64,000 nt of DNA, taken from positions 62,001-126,000 of the forward strand of contig NZ_JAGHQU010000009.1 in NCBI RefSeq assembly GCF_017744135.1, written 5' to 3'. Below, piece by piece: positions 17,449 through 26,799 of the stretch. Under the pieces are notes generated by a model, which saw only the letters and a list, made by a program, of their open reading frames with translations, made no database searches and was not told the origin of the DNA. Position 1 is the stretch's first letter. Every line of letters starts with the position of its first letter. The position numbers and the translations under genes were made by a program. This DNA comes from Endozoicomonas sp. G2_2 (GTDB lineage Bacteria; Pseudomonadota; Gammaproteobacteria; Nevskiales; Salinisphaeraceae).

Positions 17449-19083
17449 TCAGTCGTCCAGATGCTCGGCGCTGGAACGCAGTTCGTACTTCTGCACCTTG
17501 CCGGTCGAGGTCGTCGGCAGCGGGCCGAACACCACGGTTTTCGGGCATTTGAACTTCGCCAGCCGCTCGCGGCAGTAGGCGATGATCTCGTCCTCGGTGG
17601 TTTCTTCACCGGGGCGCAACTCAACGAAGGCACAGGGCGTTTCGCCCCATTTCTCGTCCGGCCTGGCAACCACAGCGGAGGCGGCGATCGCGGGGTGCCG
17701 CGAGAGCACGCTCTCGATTTCCAGCGAGGAGATATTCTCGCCGCCGGAGATGATCACGTCCTTCGCGCGGTCGGCGATCTTGATATAGCCGTCCGGCTCC
17801 ACGTACCCCAGATCGCCGGTGTGATACCAGCCGTCGGCGAACGCTTCGTCGGTGGCCGACGGGTTCTTGAGGTAGCCCTTCATCACGATATTGCCGGCGA
17901 ACACCAGTTCCCCCAGCGTCTCGCCGTCGTGGGGCACGAGTTCGCCGGTCTCTTGATCGACCACGGTAAGCGCGCTCTGAGTCGGGTAGCGCACGCCCTG
18001 GCGGCCGTTCAGGCGCACCCGCTCCTCCAGGCTCACGTCGTCCCAGGCTTCATGCTTGGCACAGAGCGCGGCCGGGCCGTAGGTTTCGGTCAGACCATAG
18101 ACATGGGTGAGCTTGAAGCCGATACGTTCCATGCCCTCGATCATCGCGGCCGGTGGTGCTGCGCCTGCGACCAGGCCATAGACCGTCTGCTGGATGCCGG
18201 CCAGCTTGTTCTCGTCGGCGTTGATGAGCATGGAATGCACGATCGGCGCGCCGCAGTAATGGGTGACGCTGTGCTCCGTCATGGCATCGATGATCGGGTC
18301 CGCGGCGACCTGGCGCAGGCAGACGTTGGTGCCGGCCTTGGCCGCCAGTGTCCACGCGAAACACCAGCCGTTGCAGTGGAACATCGGTAGCGTCCACAGA
18401 TAGACCGCATGGGTGGGCATATCCCAGGCCATGGCATTGGTCATAGCGTTCAGATAGGCGCCGCGGTGGTGGTAGACCACGCCTTTCGGATTACCCGTAG
18501 TGCCGGAGGTGAAGTTCAGCGAGATCGCGTTCCATTCGTCTTCCGGCAGGCGCCAGTCGAAATCGGCATCGCCTTCGGCGAGAAAGGCTTCGTACTCGAT
18601 CTCGCCGATCGGCGCCTCGTCGCCGTCGTAGACCGGGTCGTCGATATCGACCACGGTGGGCGGGCGGTCCATCTGGCCGATCGCCTCGGCCATCACCGGC
18701 GCAAAGGCGCGATCCACGAACACCATCTTCGCCTCGCCGAACTCCAGCATGAACGCCAGCGTGGCCGCATCCAGGCGGATATTGAGCGCGTTGAGCACCG
18801 CCCCGACCATCGCCGGCGCAAAATGCATCTCATAGGCGGCCGGAATGTTCGGCGCCATCACGGCCACGGTGTCGCCCGCGCCGATGCCCCGCTTGTCGAG
18901 CGCGCTGGCCAGCTGGCGGCAGCGACGGTAGGTCTCGCCCCAGCTCTGGCGCAGTTCGCCGTGGATCAGCGCGGTGCGCTCGGGATAGACCTCGCCGGAC
19001 CAGGCCAGAAAGCTGGTCGGCGACAGCGCGGCATAGTTCGCCGCGTTCTGCGGCAGGCTTTCGAACGGGTTGGCGTCGGCCAT
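17449..19083 (-). CDS. Acyl-CoA synthetase (AMP-forming)
   Basis: A 544-residue ANL-superfamily ligase that activates a carboxylic acid as acyl-AMP, then thioesterifies it to CoA. The P-loop FTSGTTGNPKGVVYHHRG lies at 191-208, YGLTETYG is motif A5, YHTGDLGYVEPDGY carries the ATP-ribose Asp, and STGKVQKYELR has the catalytic lysine near 529. The sequence resembles medium/short-chain and 3-methylmercaptopropionyl-CoA (DmdB-type) ligases; chain specificity is not decidable. It is monocistronic and convergent with the broken symporter. Confidence 0.93.
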   Translation of the reverse strand: MADANPFESLPQNAANYAALSPTSFLAWSGEVYPERTALIHGELRQSWGETYRRCRQLASALDKRGIGAGDTVAVMAPNIPAAYEMHFAPAMVGAVLNALNIRLDAATLAFMLEFGEAKMVFVDRAFAPVMAEAIGQMDRPPTVVDIDDPVYDGDEAPIGEIEYEAFLAEGDADFDWRLPEDEWNAISLNFTSGTTGNPKGVVYHHRGAYLNAMTNAMAWDMPTHAVYLWTLPMFHCNGWCFAWTLAAKAGTNVCLRQVAADPIIDAMTEHSVTHYCGAPIVHSMLINADENKLAGIQQTVYGLVAGAAPPAAMIEGMERIGFKLTHVYGLTETYGPAALCAKHEAWDDVSLEERVRLNGRQGVRYPTQSALTVVDQETGELVPHDGETLGELVFAGNIVMKGYLKNPSATDEAFADGWYHTGDLGYVEPDGYIKIADRAKDVIISGGENISSLEIESVLSRHPAIAASAVVARPDEKWGETPCAFVELRPGEETTEDEIIAYCRERLAKFKCPKTVVFGPLPTTSTGKVQKYELRSSAEHLDD

Positions 19084-19230
19084 GCGGGCTTCTCTTTCAT
19101 GTGATCAGGACTCCCGCGCATCCTGCCACAGGCAACATGCTTCGCCCGCATGATTGCGCGATCGCCCGCCGTGTTCCGGCGCATGCCGGGCGGTCGGGTC
19201 CACGGATCCGCTCGCGGCGGCGGTGCGGCT

Positions 19231-19470
19231 TCAAGCCGGCAGGGTGACGGTGTAGTCGTTGCCGGCGATGAGCGGGAAATCGGCCTCGTTCGCCTCCGCG
19301 ACATTGACCGTGAACGTGCCTTGTTCAATATCTCGTTCGGCGGCGTGGCGTTGTGCGGCTTGCTGCGCGGCGGCCTCGAACGTGTCGGCGTCGATCAGAT
19401 ATTCCTGCCCCCCGATCTCGCATACGAAGCGCGAGGGCGACGGACTCAAGGATTGGTTCGGGTCGAACAT
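19231..19470 (-). CDS. Small hypothetical protein
   Basis: A 79-residue acidic soluble protein of no recognised family. It reads like a compact domain: RFVCEIGGQEYLIDADTFEAA followed by an Ala-rich helix and a C-terminal beta stretch ending DYTVTLPA. There is no signal peptide or membrane segment. AGGAT lies nine bases before the ATG. It lies 30 bp behind the DksA/TraR-type zinc-finger gene on the same strand, so the two may be co-transcribed. Confidence 0.65.
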   Translation of the reverse strand: MFDPNQSLSPSPSRFVCEIGGQEYLIDADTFEAAAQQAAQRHAAERDIEQGTFTVNVAEANEADFPLIAGNDYTVTLPA

Positions 19471-19500
19471 GGCGCGATCCTGTCTGGGCCGGGCGGCCGG

Positions 19501-19770
19501 TCAGCGCAGCTGACTGTCCTTGCTGCCCCGGCGATTGAACGCGGCATTGTGCCGATGATCGCGATCGACTTCCTCCTGACACGCCACGCAGAGACGCACA
19601 CCCGGTATCGCCTCGCGGCGGCGCGGCGGGATGGGGTCGCCGCATTCCTCGCAATGTTCCAGGCTCTCGCCGGCCTGCCCCAGGCGGGCGCGGGCCAGCT
19701 CCACGCCTTCGGCCACCGTGCTGTCGATCTGTTCCTGTACCGCGCCCTCGCGCGCCCAACCGGTTGCCAT
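19501..19770 (-). CDS. DksA/TraR-type zinc-finger protein
   Basis: An 89-residue member of the TraR/DksA family. The C4 zinc finger is Cys40, Cys43, Cys61 and Cys64 (CEECGDPIP ... LCVACQE). The preceding helix is short, as in TraR/YbiI-like proteins, so it lacks the long coiled coil with which DksA enters the RNA polymerase secondary channel. A role in transcription is likely for the family but unproven for this short form. GGGAG precedes the ATG at a good distance. Confidence 0.88.
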   Translation of the reverse strand: MATGWAREGAVQEQIDSTVAEGVELARARLGQAGESLEHCEECGDPIPPRRREAIPGVRLCVACQEEVDRDHRHNAAFNRRGSKDSQLR

Positions 19771-19823
19771 GCTGTGCTCCCGTCAGGGTTGAACGATCAG
19801 CATTACCCATGGCGTGGCATGTT

Positions 19824-21263
19824 TCAACCGGCCGGTCCCTCGCCGTTTGGGCCCGTGCGGGTCGGCGCGAGCGCCGCGGCAATTGCCGCCGGTGGCTGCC
19901 AGCCATGCCCGTGCGTCGACCATTGCCGGGCGGCGCGCAACAGCGTGGCTTCGTCATCGGCACGCGCCAGCAGGTGCAGGCCCACGGGCAGGCCGTCGGC
20001 ATCTCGCCCCGCGGGCAGGTTCAACCCCGGCAGGCCCGCCACCGGGGCGATCAGGCCATTGCTGCCGGGTTGCAGGCCACCGCGCTCGACCGGCGGCTGC
20101 CGGACGGTGGGATAGGCGAGCAGGTCGAGCCCGTGGTCGTTCAAAACGGCGTCGATGCGACATCGCAGCGCGCCCTGGGTGGCCAGCGCCTGTCGATAGC
20201 CGGGGCTGTCCGTGCCCAGATGACCATCGCGTTTCGCCAGCACGGGCGCGAGCTGCGGATGAACGCATCCGCTCGCGCGAATCGCGGCCAGGCTGTCGCA
20301 GGGGCTCGTGGGCCGGGCAGCGAGAAAGCGGCGCAGTGCAGCGTCGAACTCGTAGGCGATTACATTCGCGCGCTCGAGCTGCGCATGCAGGCCGTCGAGC
20401 GCGATGTTGCGCCAGGAGGCACCAGCCGCCGCCAGGCGCGACAGGGCCTGGTCGCAGGCATCGGTGACGCCGACGCCGTCCGACTCGAAGGCGCTGACCA
20501 GACGGCCGATGGCCAGCGGCGCGCCGGCCATGCCGGGCGTCAGCGTGCGCGCGGTCAACGCGGCGAACGCGCGCTCGAGATCGGCGGCATGGCGCGTGAT
20601 CGGCCCGGGCATGTCCTGCGTGGGCGATAACGGCACAATGCCATCAAGCGGCAGCGCGCCGCGGGTGGCCCGCAGCCCGTACAAGCCGTTGAAGGCCGCG
20701 GGAATCTGCACCGAGCCGGCGGTATCCGTGCCGATCGCGAGCGCGACATAGCCGGCGGCCACCGCTACGCCGGCACCGCTGCTGGAACCACCGGGCGAAC
20801 GATCGAGCGCATGGGGGTTGCGGGCGAAGCCGGTGAGCGATGAAGCGCCGGTGATGCCGCACGCCAGTTCGTGCATGGCGGTCTTGCCCACCACGATCGC
20901 GCCGGCGGCGCGCAGCCGCGTCACGATCGCGGCATCGGTGGCTGCCACCAAACCGTCGAGCGCACGCGAGCCGGCACGGGTCGGCCAGCCGGCCACTTCG
21001 ATATTGTCCTTGACCAGCACCGGAATGCCTTCGAGCAGCCGTGGCCGCACGCCGCGCGCACGACGCGCGTCGCTGGCGGCGGCATCGCGATAGGCATCCG
21101 TCGCGCCGATATGCGTGATCGCCCGCAGCGCCGGGCCCGCGGTATCCAGGGCGGCGATGCGCGCGAGCGTGGCATCCACCAGGTCACGCGCGCTGAGTGT
21201 GCGCGCGGTCAACGCCTGCAGCAGCGTGTCGATATCGGCCGTGGCGATATCCGGGCCGGTCAT
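19824..21263 (-). CDS. Amidase-signature family amidohydrolase
   Basis: A 479-residue amidase-signature enzyme. The Ser-cisSer-Lys triad can be placed: Lys85 in PVLVKDNIEV, the cis-serine in RSPGGSSSGAG (about 160), and the nucleophile Ser184 in GTDTAGSVQIPAA. GLPGLNLPAG and GLPVGLHLLA near the end are typical. Members hydrolyse amides including aryl amides, nicotinamide, allophanate or Gln-tRNA; without GatB/C neighbours a small-molecule amidase is most likely. It is followed (upstream in coordinates) by the DksA-type gene and preceded by the aspartic protease gene with an 18-bp gap. Confidence 0.9.
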   Translation of the reverse strand: MTGPDIATADIDTLLQALTARTLSARDLVDATLARIAALDTAGPALRAITHIGATDAYRDAAASDARRARGVRPRLLEGIPVLVKDNIEVAGWPTRAGSRALDGLVAATDAAIVTRLRAAGAIVVGKTAMHELACGITGASSLTGFARNPHALDRSPGGSSSGAGVAVAAGYVALAIGTDTAGSVQIPAAFNGLYGLRATRGALPLDGIVPLSPTQDMPGPITRHAADLERAFAALTARTLTPGMAGAPLAIGRLVSAFESDGVGVTDACDQALSRLAAAGASWRNIALDGLHAQLERANVIAYEFDAALRRFLAARPTSPCDSLAAIRASGCVHPQLAPVLAKRDGHLGTDSPGYRQALATQGALRCRIDAVLNDHGLDLLAYPTVRQPPVERGGLQPGSNGLIAPVAGLPGLNLPAGRDADGLPVGLHLLARADDEATLLRAARQWSTHGHGWQPPAAIAAALAPTRTGPNGEGPAG

Positions 21264-21281
21264 GGCTGTACTGCCCGGCCC

Positions 21282-21791
21282 TCAGCCCGCATCGTCGTCG
21301 GCGCTCAGAATCAGCCGGCCGCCGCGCTGGCGCATGTCGACATGGCGCAGGAAGGTCATGCCCAGCAGCACGAAGTCGCTGTCCATGTTCGGATTGATCG
21401 AGCCCCGGATGTCGCGTGCGCGAAGCCCGCCCACGGCAATCTCGTCGATGGTGGTGTCCCAGGCCACGGCGCGTCCGGCGGCGGTGTTGACCTGCATGCG
21501 CCGCCCGCGCGTCAGCGCCAGCCGCTCGGCCATGTGCGCCGGCACCGCCACGTGGCTCGCGCCGGTATCGACGAGAAAATCCACGGTCGCGCCGTTGATC
21601 TCGCCGGGCACGAGATAGTGCCCGCCCGGCCCGGCTTCCAGGGTCAGGCGCCGGTCGCCCTCGGGCCCGGTGACGATGCCGGCGTTGGGGTGCGCGCGGC
21701 GCTCGAGCAGCGCATCGAAGCCCCACCAGAGCAGGCCGAGCACAGCGAAAGTGGCCATCACCGGGCGCAGCGGCTTCAGTGCCTCGCTCAT
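21282..21791 (-). CDS. Membrane-anchored retropepsin-like aspartic protease (clan AA)
   Basis: A 169-residue protein with one N-terminal membrane anchor (about residues 12-28, ATFAVLGLLWWGFDALL) and a periplasmic clan AA protease domain. The active site is FLVDTGASHVAVP with Asp75; the second family block is VLLGMTFLRHVDM. Single-domain forms act as homodimers, as in TIGR02281 proteins. Substrates are unknown. The start at 21791 matches the family; a longer in-frame reading from 21920 adds 43 residues without family features. It lies directly upstream of the amidase gene and is probably its operon partner. Confidence 0.87.
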   Translation of the reverse strand: MSEALKPLRPVMATFAVLGLLWWGFDALLERRAHPNAGIVTGPEGDRRLTLEAGPGGHYLVPGEINGATVDFLVDTGASHVAVPAHMAERLALTRGRRMQVNTAAGRAVAWDTTIDEIAVGGLRARDIRGSINPNMDSDFVLLGMTFLRHVDMRQRGGRLILSADDDAG

Positions 21792-22136
21792 GGCATGTTC
21801 GGCGCGATCCCCATACCGCCACGATACCCGACCTGCGCCCTGGCACGCTGCGTTGCAATGCCTGCCTGCGAGGCTTCGCCTCAACATTGTGCGGTTGCCA
21901 AACGCGCCCGGAAAAATCACCCGGTGGGTAACGCTGGCCCGCGGTCGCCGGTTGCATGGGTCGGAAAAACGAGACGGTACGCGGCATGCCGTTTAGCAGC
22001 CCCTGATCGCGACAGACCGTTGCGCGGCGACTCGCGCGGCGGAAGCGGAACACGCATGGCGGCCGATGACGCGGCGCTCGCACGAAACGGCAACAGCCTC
22101 TAGGCTCGACGGCCTTCGCCCCGCGTGCTCCACGCT
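21792..22136. other. 345-bp intergenic region between divergent protease and MFS genes
   Basis: No convincing gene. It contains a small hairpin, GAGGC-TTC-GCCTC at 21870-21882, and an A-rich patch near 21912. Promoters for both flanking genes should lie here, but I cannot pick out a clear -35/-10 pair. Confidence 0.5.
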
Positions 22137-23396
22137 ATGTTCAACACCTGGTCCCGGCTGCCCCGTGCCACACGCCTGCTGCTGGGCGCACGCGCTGCGC
22201 GCAGCGTGGGCCAGGGCGCGCTGATCGTGACCTTTGCGCTGTATCTGCGTGCGCTGGACTGGTCGGCACCGGCCATCGGCGCGCTGTTCACCACCGGGCT
22301 GCTGATCGACGCCACGCTGATCACCCTGCTCGGCCCGTTGAGCGATCGCGTGGGCCGCAAGCGTTTTCTGCTCGTCTACGAAGCCGCCCAGGCCACCGCA
22401 GCCATCGTGGCGCTGAGCACCAGCGCGCCGATCGCGCTCGCCGCGGCAGCCGTGGTGGGTGGTTTCGGGCGCGGTGCGAACGGCGGCAGCGGCCCGTTCG
22501 CGCCCGTGGAGCTGTCGTGGCTCACCCAGGCGCTGGCGGCGCCGTCGCGCGGTCCGGTGTTCAGCCTCAATATGGCCGTGGGGTTCGGCGGCATGGCCTG
22601 CGGCGCCCTGCTCGGCGGCCTGCCCGCCCTGTTCGACGACGTACTCGCCGGCGCACTGGCCTACCGGCCACTGTTCGCGCTCTCGCTGGGCGGCTCGCTG
22701 ACGTGTTTCGTGCTGCTGGCCTGCACCCCGGACGACATCACGCCCGCGCATGCACCGACGGCCGATGAACATGTCGATGCAGACGACGACGCCACCACGC
22801 GCCAACAGGAGAACGGCCTGCTGCTGCGCCTGTTCGGCATCAACGCGCTCAACGGCGTGGGTATCGGCCTGGTCGGGCCGCTCATGGCCTACTGGTTCGC
22901 GGTGCGCTTCGGCCAGGGGCCGGCCGATATCGGTCCGGTCATGGCGAGCGCCTATGCGGCCACCGCCCTGTCGTCGGTCGGCGCGGGCCGGCTGGTAGAA
23001 CGCATCGGCGTGATTCGCGCGGTGGTGTGGATGCGTGCCGTGGGCGTGCTCATTCTCGTGGCCATGCCGCTGGTGCCCACTTTCTGGATGGCCGCGACGC
23101 TGCACGTGGTGCGCTCGGCGTTCAATCGCGGCACCGCGGGCGCCCGCCAGGCGCTCACGGTGAGCCTGGTGCGTGCACACCGTCGGGGCACGGCGGTCAG
23201 CACCGGCAGCGTGGCGATCCAGCTGCCGCGCGCGGCCGGCCCCCTGTTCGCGGGCCTGATGTTCGGCAGCGGCATGCTCGCCGCGCCGTTCTATATCGCG
23301 GCCGGCTTCTTCAGCGCTTATATCGTGTGTTATCGCCGCGCATTTGCTGCTTACGACCCCGCGTGCGGCACGGGCGAACGTACCGGATCGCGCTAG
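22137..23396 (+). CDS. MFS transporter
   Basis: A 419-residue major facilitator protein with about 12 hydrophobic segments split by a charged central loop (TADEHVDADDDATTRQQ). The loop 2-3 motif is LGPLSDRVGRKRFLL, the MFS A-motif (GxxxDRxGRR). GGFGRGANGGSGPFAPVELS marks the TM4-5 region. Drug/metabolite exporters have this layout; the substrate is unknown. ATG 22137 was chosen; a GTG at 22125 would add four residues. There is no strong ribosome site before either. Confidence 0.88.
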   Translation: MFNTWSRLPRATRLLLGARAARSVGQGALIVTFALYLRALDWSAPAIGALFTTGLLIDATLITLLGPLSDRVGRKRFLLVYEAAQATAAIVALSTSAPIALAAAAVVGGFGRGANGGSGPFAPVELSWLTQALAAPSRGPVFSLNMAVGFGGMACGALLGGLPALFDDVLAGALAYRPLFALSLGGSLTCFVLLACTPDDITPAHAPTADEHVDADDDATTRQQENGLLLRLFGINALNGVGIGLVGPLMAYWFAVRFGQGPADIGPVMASAYAATALSSVGAGRLVERIGVIRAVVWMRAVGVLILVAMPLVPTFWMAATLHVVRSAFNRGTAGARQALTVSLVRAHRRGTAVSTGSVAIQLPRAAGPLFAGLMFGSGMLAAPFYIAAGFFSAYIVCYRRAFAAYDPACGTGERTGSR

Positions 23397-23455
23397 ACAA
23401 ACTCAGGTAAACACGATTACTACTAGGGCCTGCAATCGACCCACCTTCGAACCGA

Positions 23456-24739
23456 ATGATGATCAAGCCGAACCGAAATCGATCCCATGCCCTGCTCTTC
23501 GGCAGCCTGATTGCCGCCGCCGGGCTGGCCACGGCGGCCGACACGTCGCCTTCGAACGCGCGGGCCGGCATCGCTGAGGAAGACGGCCAGAACCCTTCGA
23601 ATGTCCCGGCTCAGCTCGACGATCCCACGACCGCAGACGTTACCGTGACCGGCCATGTCTTCAAGCCGCGGCCGGTGGCACCGAACGCGGCCAACCGTGC
23701 CTCATTGTCGGTGCCCGACGGGCTATCGGTCGATGTGTTCGCCAAGGATCTGGGTAATGCGCGCATGATGGCCACGGGCCCGGACGGCGCAATTTACGTC
23801 ACCCGTCGCAAAGAAGGGGACGTGCTCATGCTGGTCGACCGTGACGACGACGGTCGCGCTGACGATCGCAAGGTCGTGGCGAAGAAAGACGCGATGCACG
23901 GCATCGAAATCGACGGCAACACAGCCTGGCTCATGACCGTCAACGACGTGTATCGGACCACGATCCAAGACGACGGCAGTTTCGGCGAACTCGAAAAAAT
24001 CGCCACCGGTTTCCCCTCCGGCGGCCAGCATCCCAATCGCACACTGGCCCTCGGCCCGGACGACGCGCTTTATGTGTCGGTGGGCTCGACCTGTAACGCC
24101 TGCGATGAAACCGAAAAGCTCAGCGCCACGATGGTGCGCATGTCTCGTGACGGTAGCGAGCGCGAGATCTTCGCATCGGGCCTGCGCAACACCATCGGTT
24201 TCGACTTCGAACCGCAGACCGGCGAACTCTACGGTTTCGACCACGGCATCGACTGGCTCGGCGACGACGAACAGCCCGAGGAGTTCAACCATCTCCAGCA
24301 GGGCAAGCAGTACGGCTGGCCCTATGTCTATGCCGACAGCCAACTCAACCCGCAGGATGTGCCGCCCGAAGGTACGAACAAGCAATGGGCCGAGCAGAGC
24401 GTCGAGCCCATGCTGATGTGGACACCCCACGCCGCGCCCATGCAGATGCGTTTCTACGAAAGCGACGCCCTGGGCACTATGTATCGCGGCGACGCCTTCG
24501 TGGCCATGCGCGGTTCCTGGAACCGCAAGCCGCCGTCCGGCTACGAGATCGTGCGCGTCGATTTCGACGAGGGCGAACCGCAGTCCATCGAACCGTTCAT
24601 CACCGGCTTCGTGCAACAGACCGATGACGGCTGGCAGCAGATCGGCCGGCTGGCCGGCCTGACAGTGGCCGAAGACGGATCGCTGCTATTCAGCGACGAT
24701 GAGAACGGCGTGATCTATCGCGTGAGCCGAGACGACTGA
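23456..24739 (+). CDS. Secreted PQQ-type glucose/sorbosone dehydrogenase family protein
   Basis: A 427-residue exported protein. A signal peptide (HALLFGSLIAAAGLATAADT) is followed by a six-bladed propeller of the soluble sugar dehydrogenase / L-sorbosone dehydrogenase family. Typical stretches are MMATGPDGAIYVTRR, HGIEIDGNTAW, GQHPNRTLALGPDDALYVSVGS, SGLRNTIGFDFEPQTGELYGFDHG and AFVAMRGSWNRKPPSGYEIV. It would oxidise an aldose or similar compound in the periplasm with PQQ as cofactor. No PQQ biosynthesis genes are in the window. A second ATG at 23459 is equally possible. Confidence 0.9.
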   Translation: MMIKPNRNRSHALLFGSLIAAAGLATAADTSPSNARAGIAEEDGQNPSNVPAQLDDPTTADVTVTGHVFKPRPVAPNAANRASLSVPDGLSVDVFAKDLGNARMMATGPDGAIYVTRRKEGDVLMLVDRDDDGRADDRKVVAKKDAMHGIEIDGNTAWLMTVNDVYRTTIQDDGSFGELEKIATGFPSGGQHPNRTLALGPDDALYVSVGSTCNACDETEKLSATMVRMSRDGSEREIFASGLRNTIGFDFEPQTGELYGFDHGIDWLGDDEQPEEFNHLQQGKQYGWPYVYADSQLNPQDVPPEGTNKQWAEQSVEPMLMWTPHAAPMQMRFYESDALGTMYRGDAFVAMRGSWNRKPPSGYEIVRVDFDEGEPQSIEPFITGFVQQTDDGWQQIGRLAGLTVAEDGSLLFSDDENGVIYRVSRDD

Positions 24740-25100
24740 TGCAACCGCGCGGCCCGGCGACACGATGCGCCGGGCCGCCCTACCTGCCTCGCCGGCGGTC
24801 GTTCGTTTATCGATTTATCGGCGGGCGCCTCGCTTCAGCGCCAAGCGACTATCGCAGGGCAAACAAACCGCGTCGTCACACCAGCGGTAGTCGTGCCTTG
24901 GTCGCGGCCCGCTCTGGCATCTTCGCTACCGCCTATTCGCGCTGATCAAAAATTAAGCAGAACAGGCGAGGGCGTTGGCATATAAGCGATCAGCATCTGC
25001 GTACACGGTTTATCCACAGCACTGTTCAGCGCCGGTGTGCAAAAGTCCGCGCCGGTTTGTGCTTATCATGCACGTACCCATTCCCCGGCTGCCCACCGGC
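24740..25100. other. 361-bp region between PQQ dehydrogenase and hotdog-fold genes
   Basis: No supported gene. A 9-bp perfect stem, GGCCCGGCG at 24751-24759 and CGCCGGGCC at 24768-24776, lies 12 bp after the dehydrogenase stop and probably ends that transcript, though no T-tract follows. The rest is mildly AT-rich (around 24945-24990) and may carry the promoter of the next gene. Confidence 0.5.
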
Positions 25101-25583
25101 ATGACCCGCACTTCCAACCGTGTACTCGATCTCTGGCATCGCATGGCCGCCAAACCGGGCGGCAAATGGCTGTTCACTCGCCTGATCTGTCTGCGCGCGC
25201 CCTACTTCGCGACCATTCGCCCGACGTTCGACACGCTGGAACCGGGCCGCGCCAGCGTACGCATGGGCAAGCGCCGCGCGGTGCACAACCATATCGGCAC
25301 GGTGCATGCGATCGCGATGTGCAACATGGCCGAACTGGCCGGCGGCGTGATGACGGACGTGACCGTGCCTTCAACCCACCGGTGGATACCCAAGGGCATG
25401 ACCGTCGAGTATCTGGCCAAGGCCGAGACCGACTTGCTCGCGACCGCCTCGGCCGGCGATGTGCCGGACGCTCCCGAGGGCCAGGACTACCCCGTCCACG
25501 TCGATGTGACCGATACCCGGGGCACGACCGTATTCCGTGCCGTGATCACCATGTGGGTGACACCCAAGCGCGAACGCGCCTGA
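25101..25583 (+). CDS. DUF4442 hotdog-fold protein
   Basis: About 160 residues of the DUF4442/YiiD C-terminal-like hotdog family. Recognisable blocks are YFATIRPTFDTLEPGRASVR, NHIGTVHAIAMCNMAELAGG (central hotdog helix) and WIPKGMTVEYLAKAETDL. These are thioesterase-fold proteins; a acyl-CoA or acyl-ACP substrate is plausible but not shown. ATG at 25068 would add 11 residues (MHVPIPRLPTG) and cannot be excluded, since neither start has a strong ribosome site. Confidence 0.82.
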   Translation: MTRTSNRVLDLWHRMAAKPGGKWLFTRLICLRAPYFATIRPTFDTLEPGRASVRMGKRRAVHNHIGTVHAIAMCNMAELAGGVMTDVTVPSTHRWIPKGMTVEYLAKAETDLLATASAGDVPDAPEGQDYPVHVDVTDTRGTTVFRAVITMWVTPKRERA

Positions 25584-25619
25584 CCCGGCGACGCCGGGCG
25601 GCGCGTCGGCCCGTATCGG

Positions 25620-26672
25620 CTACTCGGCGCCGTCGAGGAACAGCGCCGTTTCCGCAAACAGCTGCGGCGCGTTCTTTTCCATGCACACGAAATGCGTGCC
25701 GTCGCCGATGACGACATAGCGCTTGGTCGCCGAGGACAACGCGGCGTAGAGCCCGCGGGCGTCCGCGTCGGTCGAGGTCGGATCGTCGTCGCCGCGGATA
25801 ACCAGCGTGGCCACGTCGATCTTCGCCGCATCGTAGACCGGGCGTTCGTGAAAGATCTCCCAGATATCCACCAGCACGCCGTTGGGCGCCTTGACCTGGG
25901 TCACGTCATCGCCGGGTTCCATGCGCAGCATGGCGCTGAACCAGTCGTCGAACACGGCGGGATCGCGCCATTCGGTGCTATCGTCGGCATCGATCTGGCT
26001 GGCCCAGCGCTCGTCGGCCTGCTCGCGCGTGACCGTGCGATAGGCGCCGACATCGGCCAGCTGCTCCGGGTTGTCGGGGTCGGCCAGCTTGGCGGTCCAG
26101 GCTTCGTTGCGGTCGCTGTAGACCGGCGCGTAGAGCACCAGCCGCTCGACCTTGTCGCCATGACGGGCGGTATACATGCCGGTGGTCACCGTGCCCCAGG
26201 ACCAGCCGACGAGATTGACCTTGTCGACGCCGGTGCGTTCGCGGATGAACTCGACCACGTCGTCGATATCGTGGATCACGGTCTCGGCGCGCGCGAACGG
26301 CGCGTTCTCCTCGGCGGGCGCGGCCATGGCTGCAGGGCGCGTGGAACGACCATAGCCGCGCACGTCCATGGCGAAGGCGTGATACCCGTCTTCGGCGGTG
26401 CGCTGCAGCCAGCTCGGACCATCGCTCAGCGGCGTGTCGAACGTCACCCCCGGATAGGTCGCACCGTGCACGAACAGCACCGCGGCATCGCGGTCGCTGG
26501 CGTCATCCGGCCTGCGCTCGACCACGTGAAGCGCGATGTTTTCGTCGGTCGTGCTCTGTACGCGGTGTGACTCGGCCGCGGCACCCGCCCAGGCGGGGAA
26601 CACCAGTAGCGCCATCATCACGGTCGCGGTGATCGTTGCCGTTCGCGCGCGGCATGTATCGAAACGCGCCAT
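25620..26672 (-). CDS. Secreted alpha/beta hydrolase
   Basis: A 350-residue alpha/beta hydrolase with an N-terminal signal peptide (TATVMMALLVFPAWAGAAAE). The oxyanion region is VLFVHGATYPG, the nucleophile elbow LVGWSWGTV, the acid is probably in VIRGDDDPTSTDAD and the His in VIGDGTHFVCMEKN. Exported hydrolases of this kind include esterases and lactonases; the substrate is not identifiable. The start at 26672 is favoured because GAGGAG lies six bases upstream; ATG 26678 overlaps that site. Confidence 0.88.
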   Translation of the reverse strand: MARFDTCRARTATITATVMMALLVFPAWAGAAAESHRVQSTTDENIALHVVERRPDDASDRDAAVLFVHGATYPGVTFDTPLSDGPSWLQRTAEDGYHAFAMDVRGYGRSTRPAAMAAPAEENAPFARAETVIHDIDDVVEFIRERTGVDKVNLVGWSWGTVTTGMYTARHGDKVERLVLYAPVYSDRNEAWTAKLADPDNPEQLADVGAYRTVTREQADERWASQIDADDSTEWRDPAVFDDWFSAMLRMEPGDDVTQVKAPNGVLVDIWEIFHERPVYDAAKIDVATLVIRGDDDPTSTDADARGLYAALSSATKRYVVIGDGTHFVCMEKNAPQLFAETALFLDGAE

Positions 26673-26799
26673 ACCCATCTCCTCGTGCTTTATCGTGGGC
26701 CTGACGCTAGCAGGCACGCGCGGCCGGCCTCACGCGACTTTCGTCCATGCCGGCGCCGAATGACGCCGCCCGAAGCCGAACGAACAGGACACACCCCGC

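Noticed and set aside
24739-24945. Small open frame after the PQQ dehydrogenase
   Set aside because: Arg-rich, no ribosome site and overlaps a terminator-like hairpin; no family likeness.
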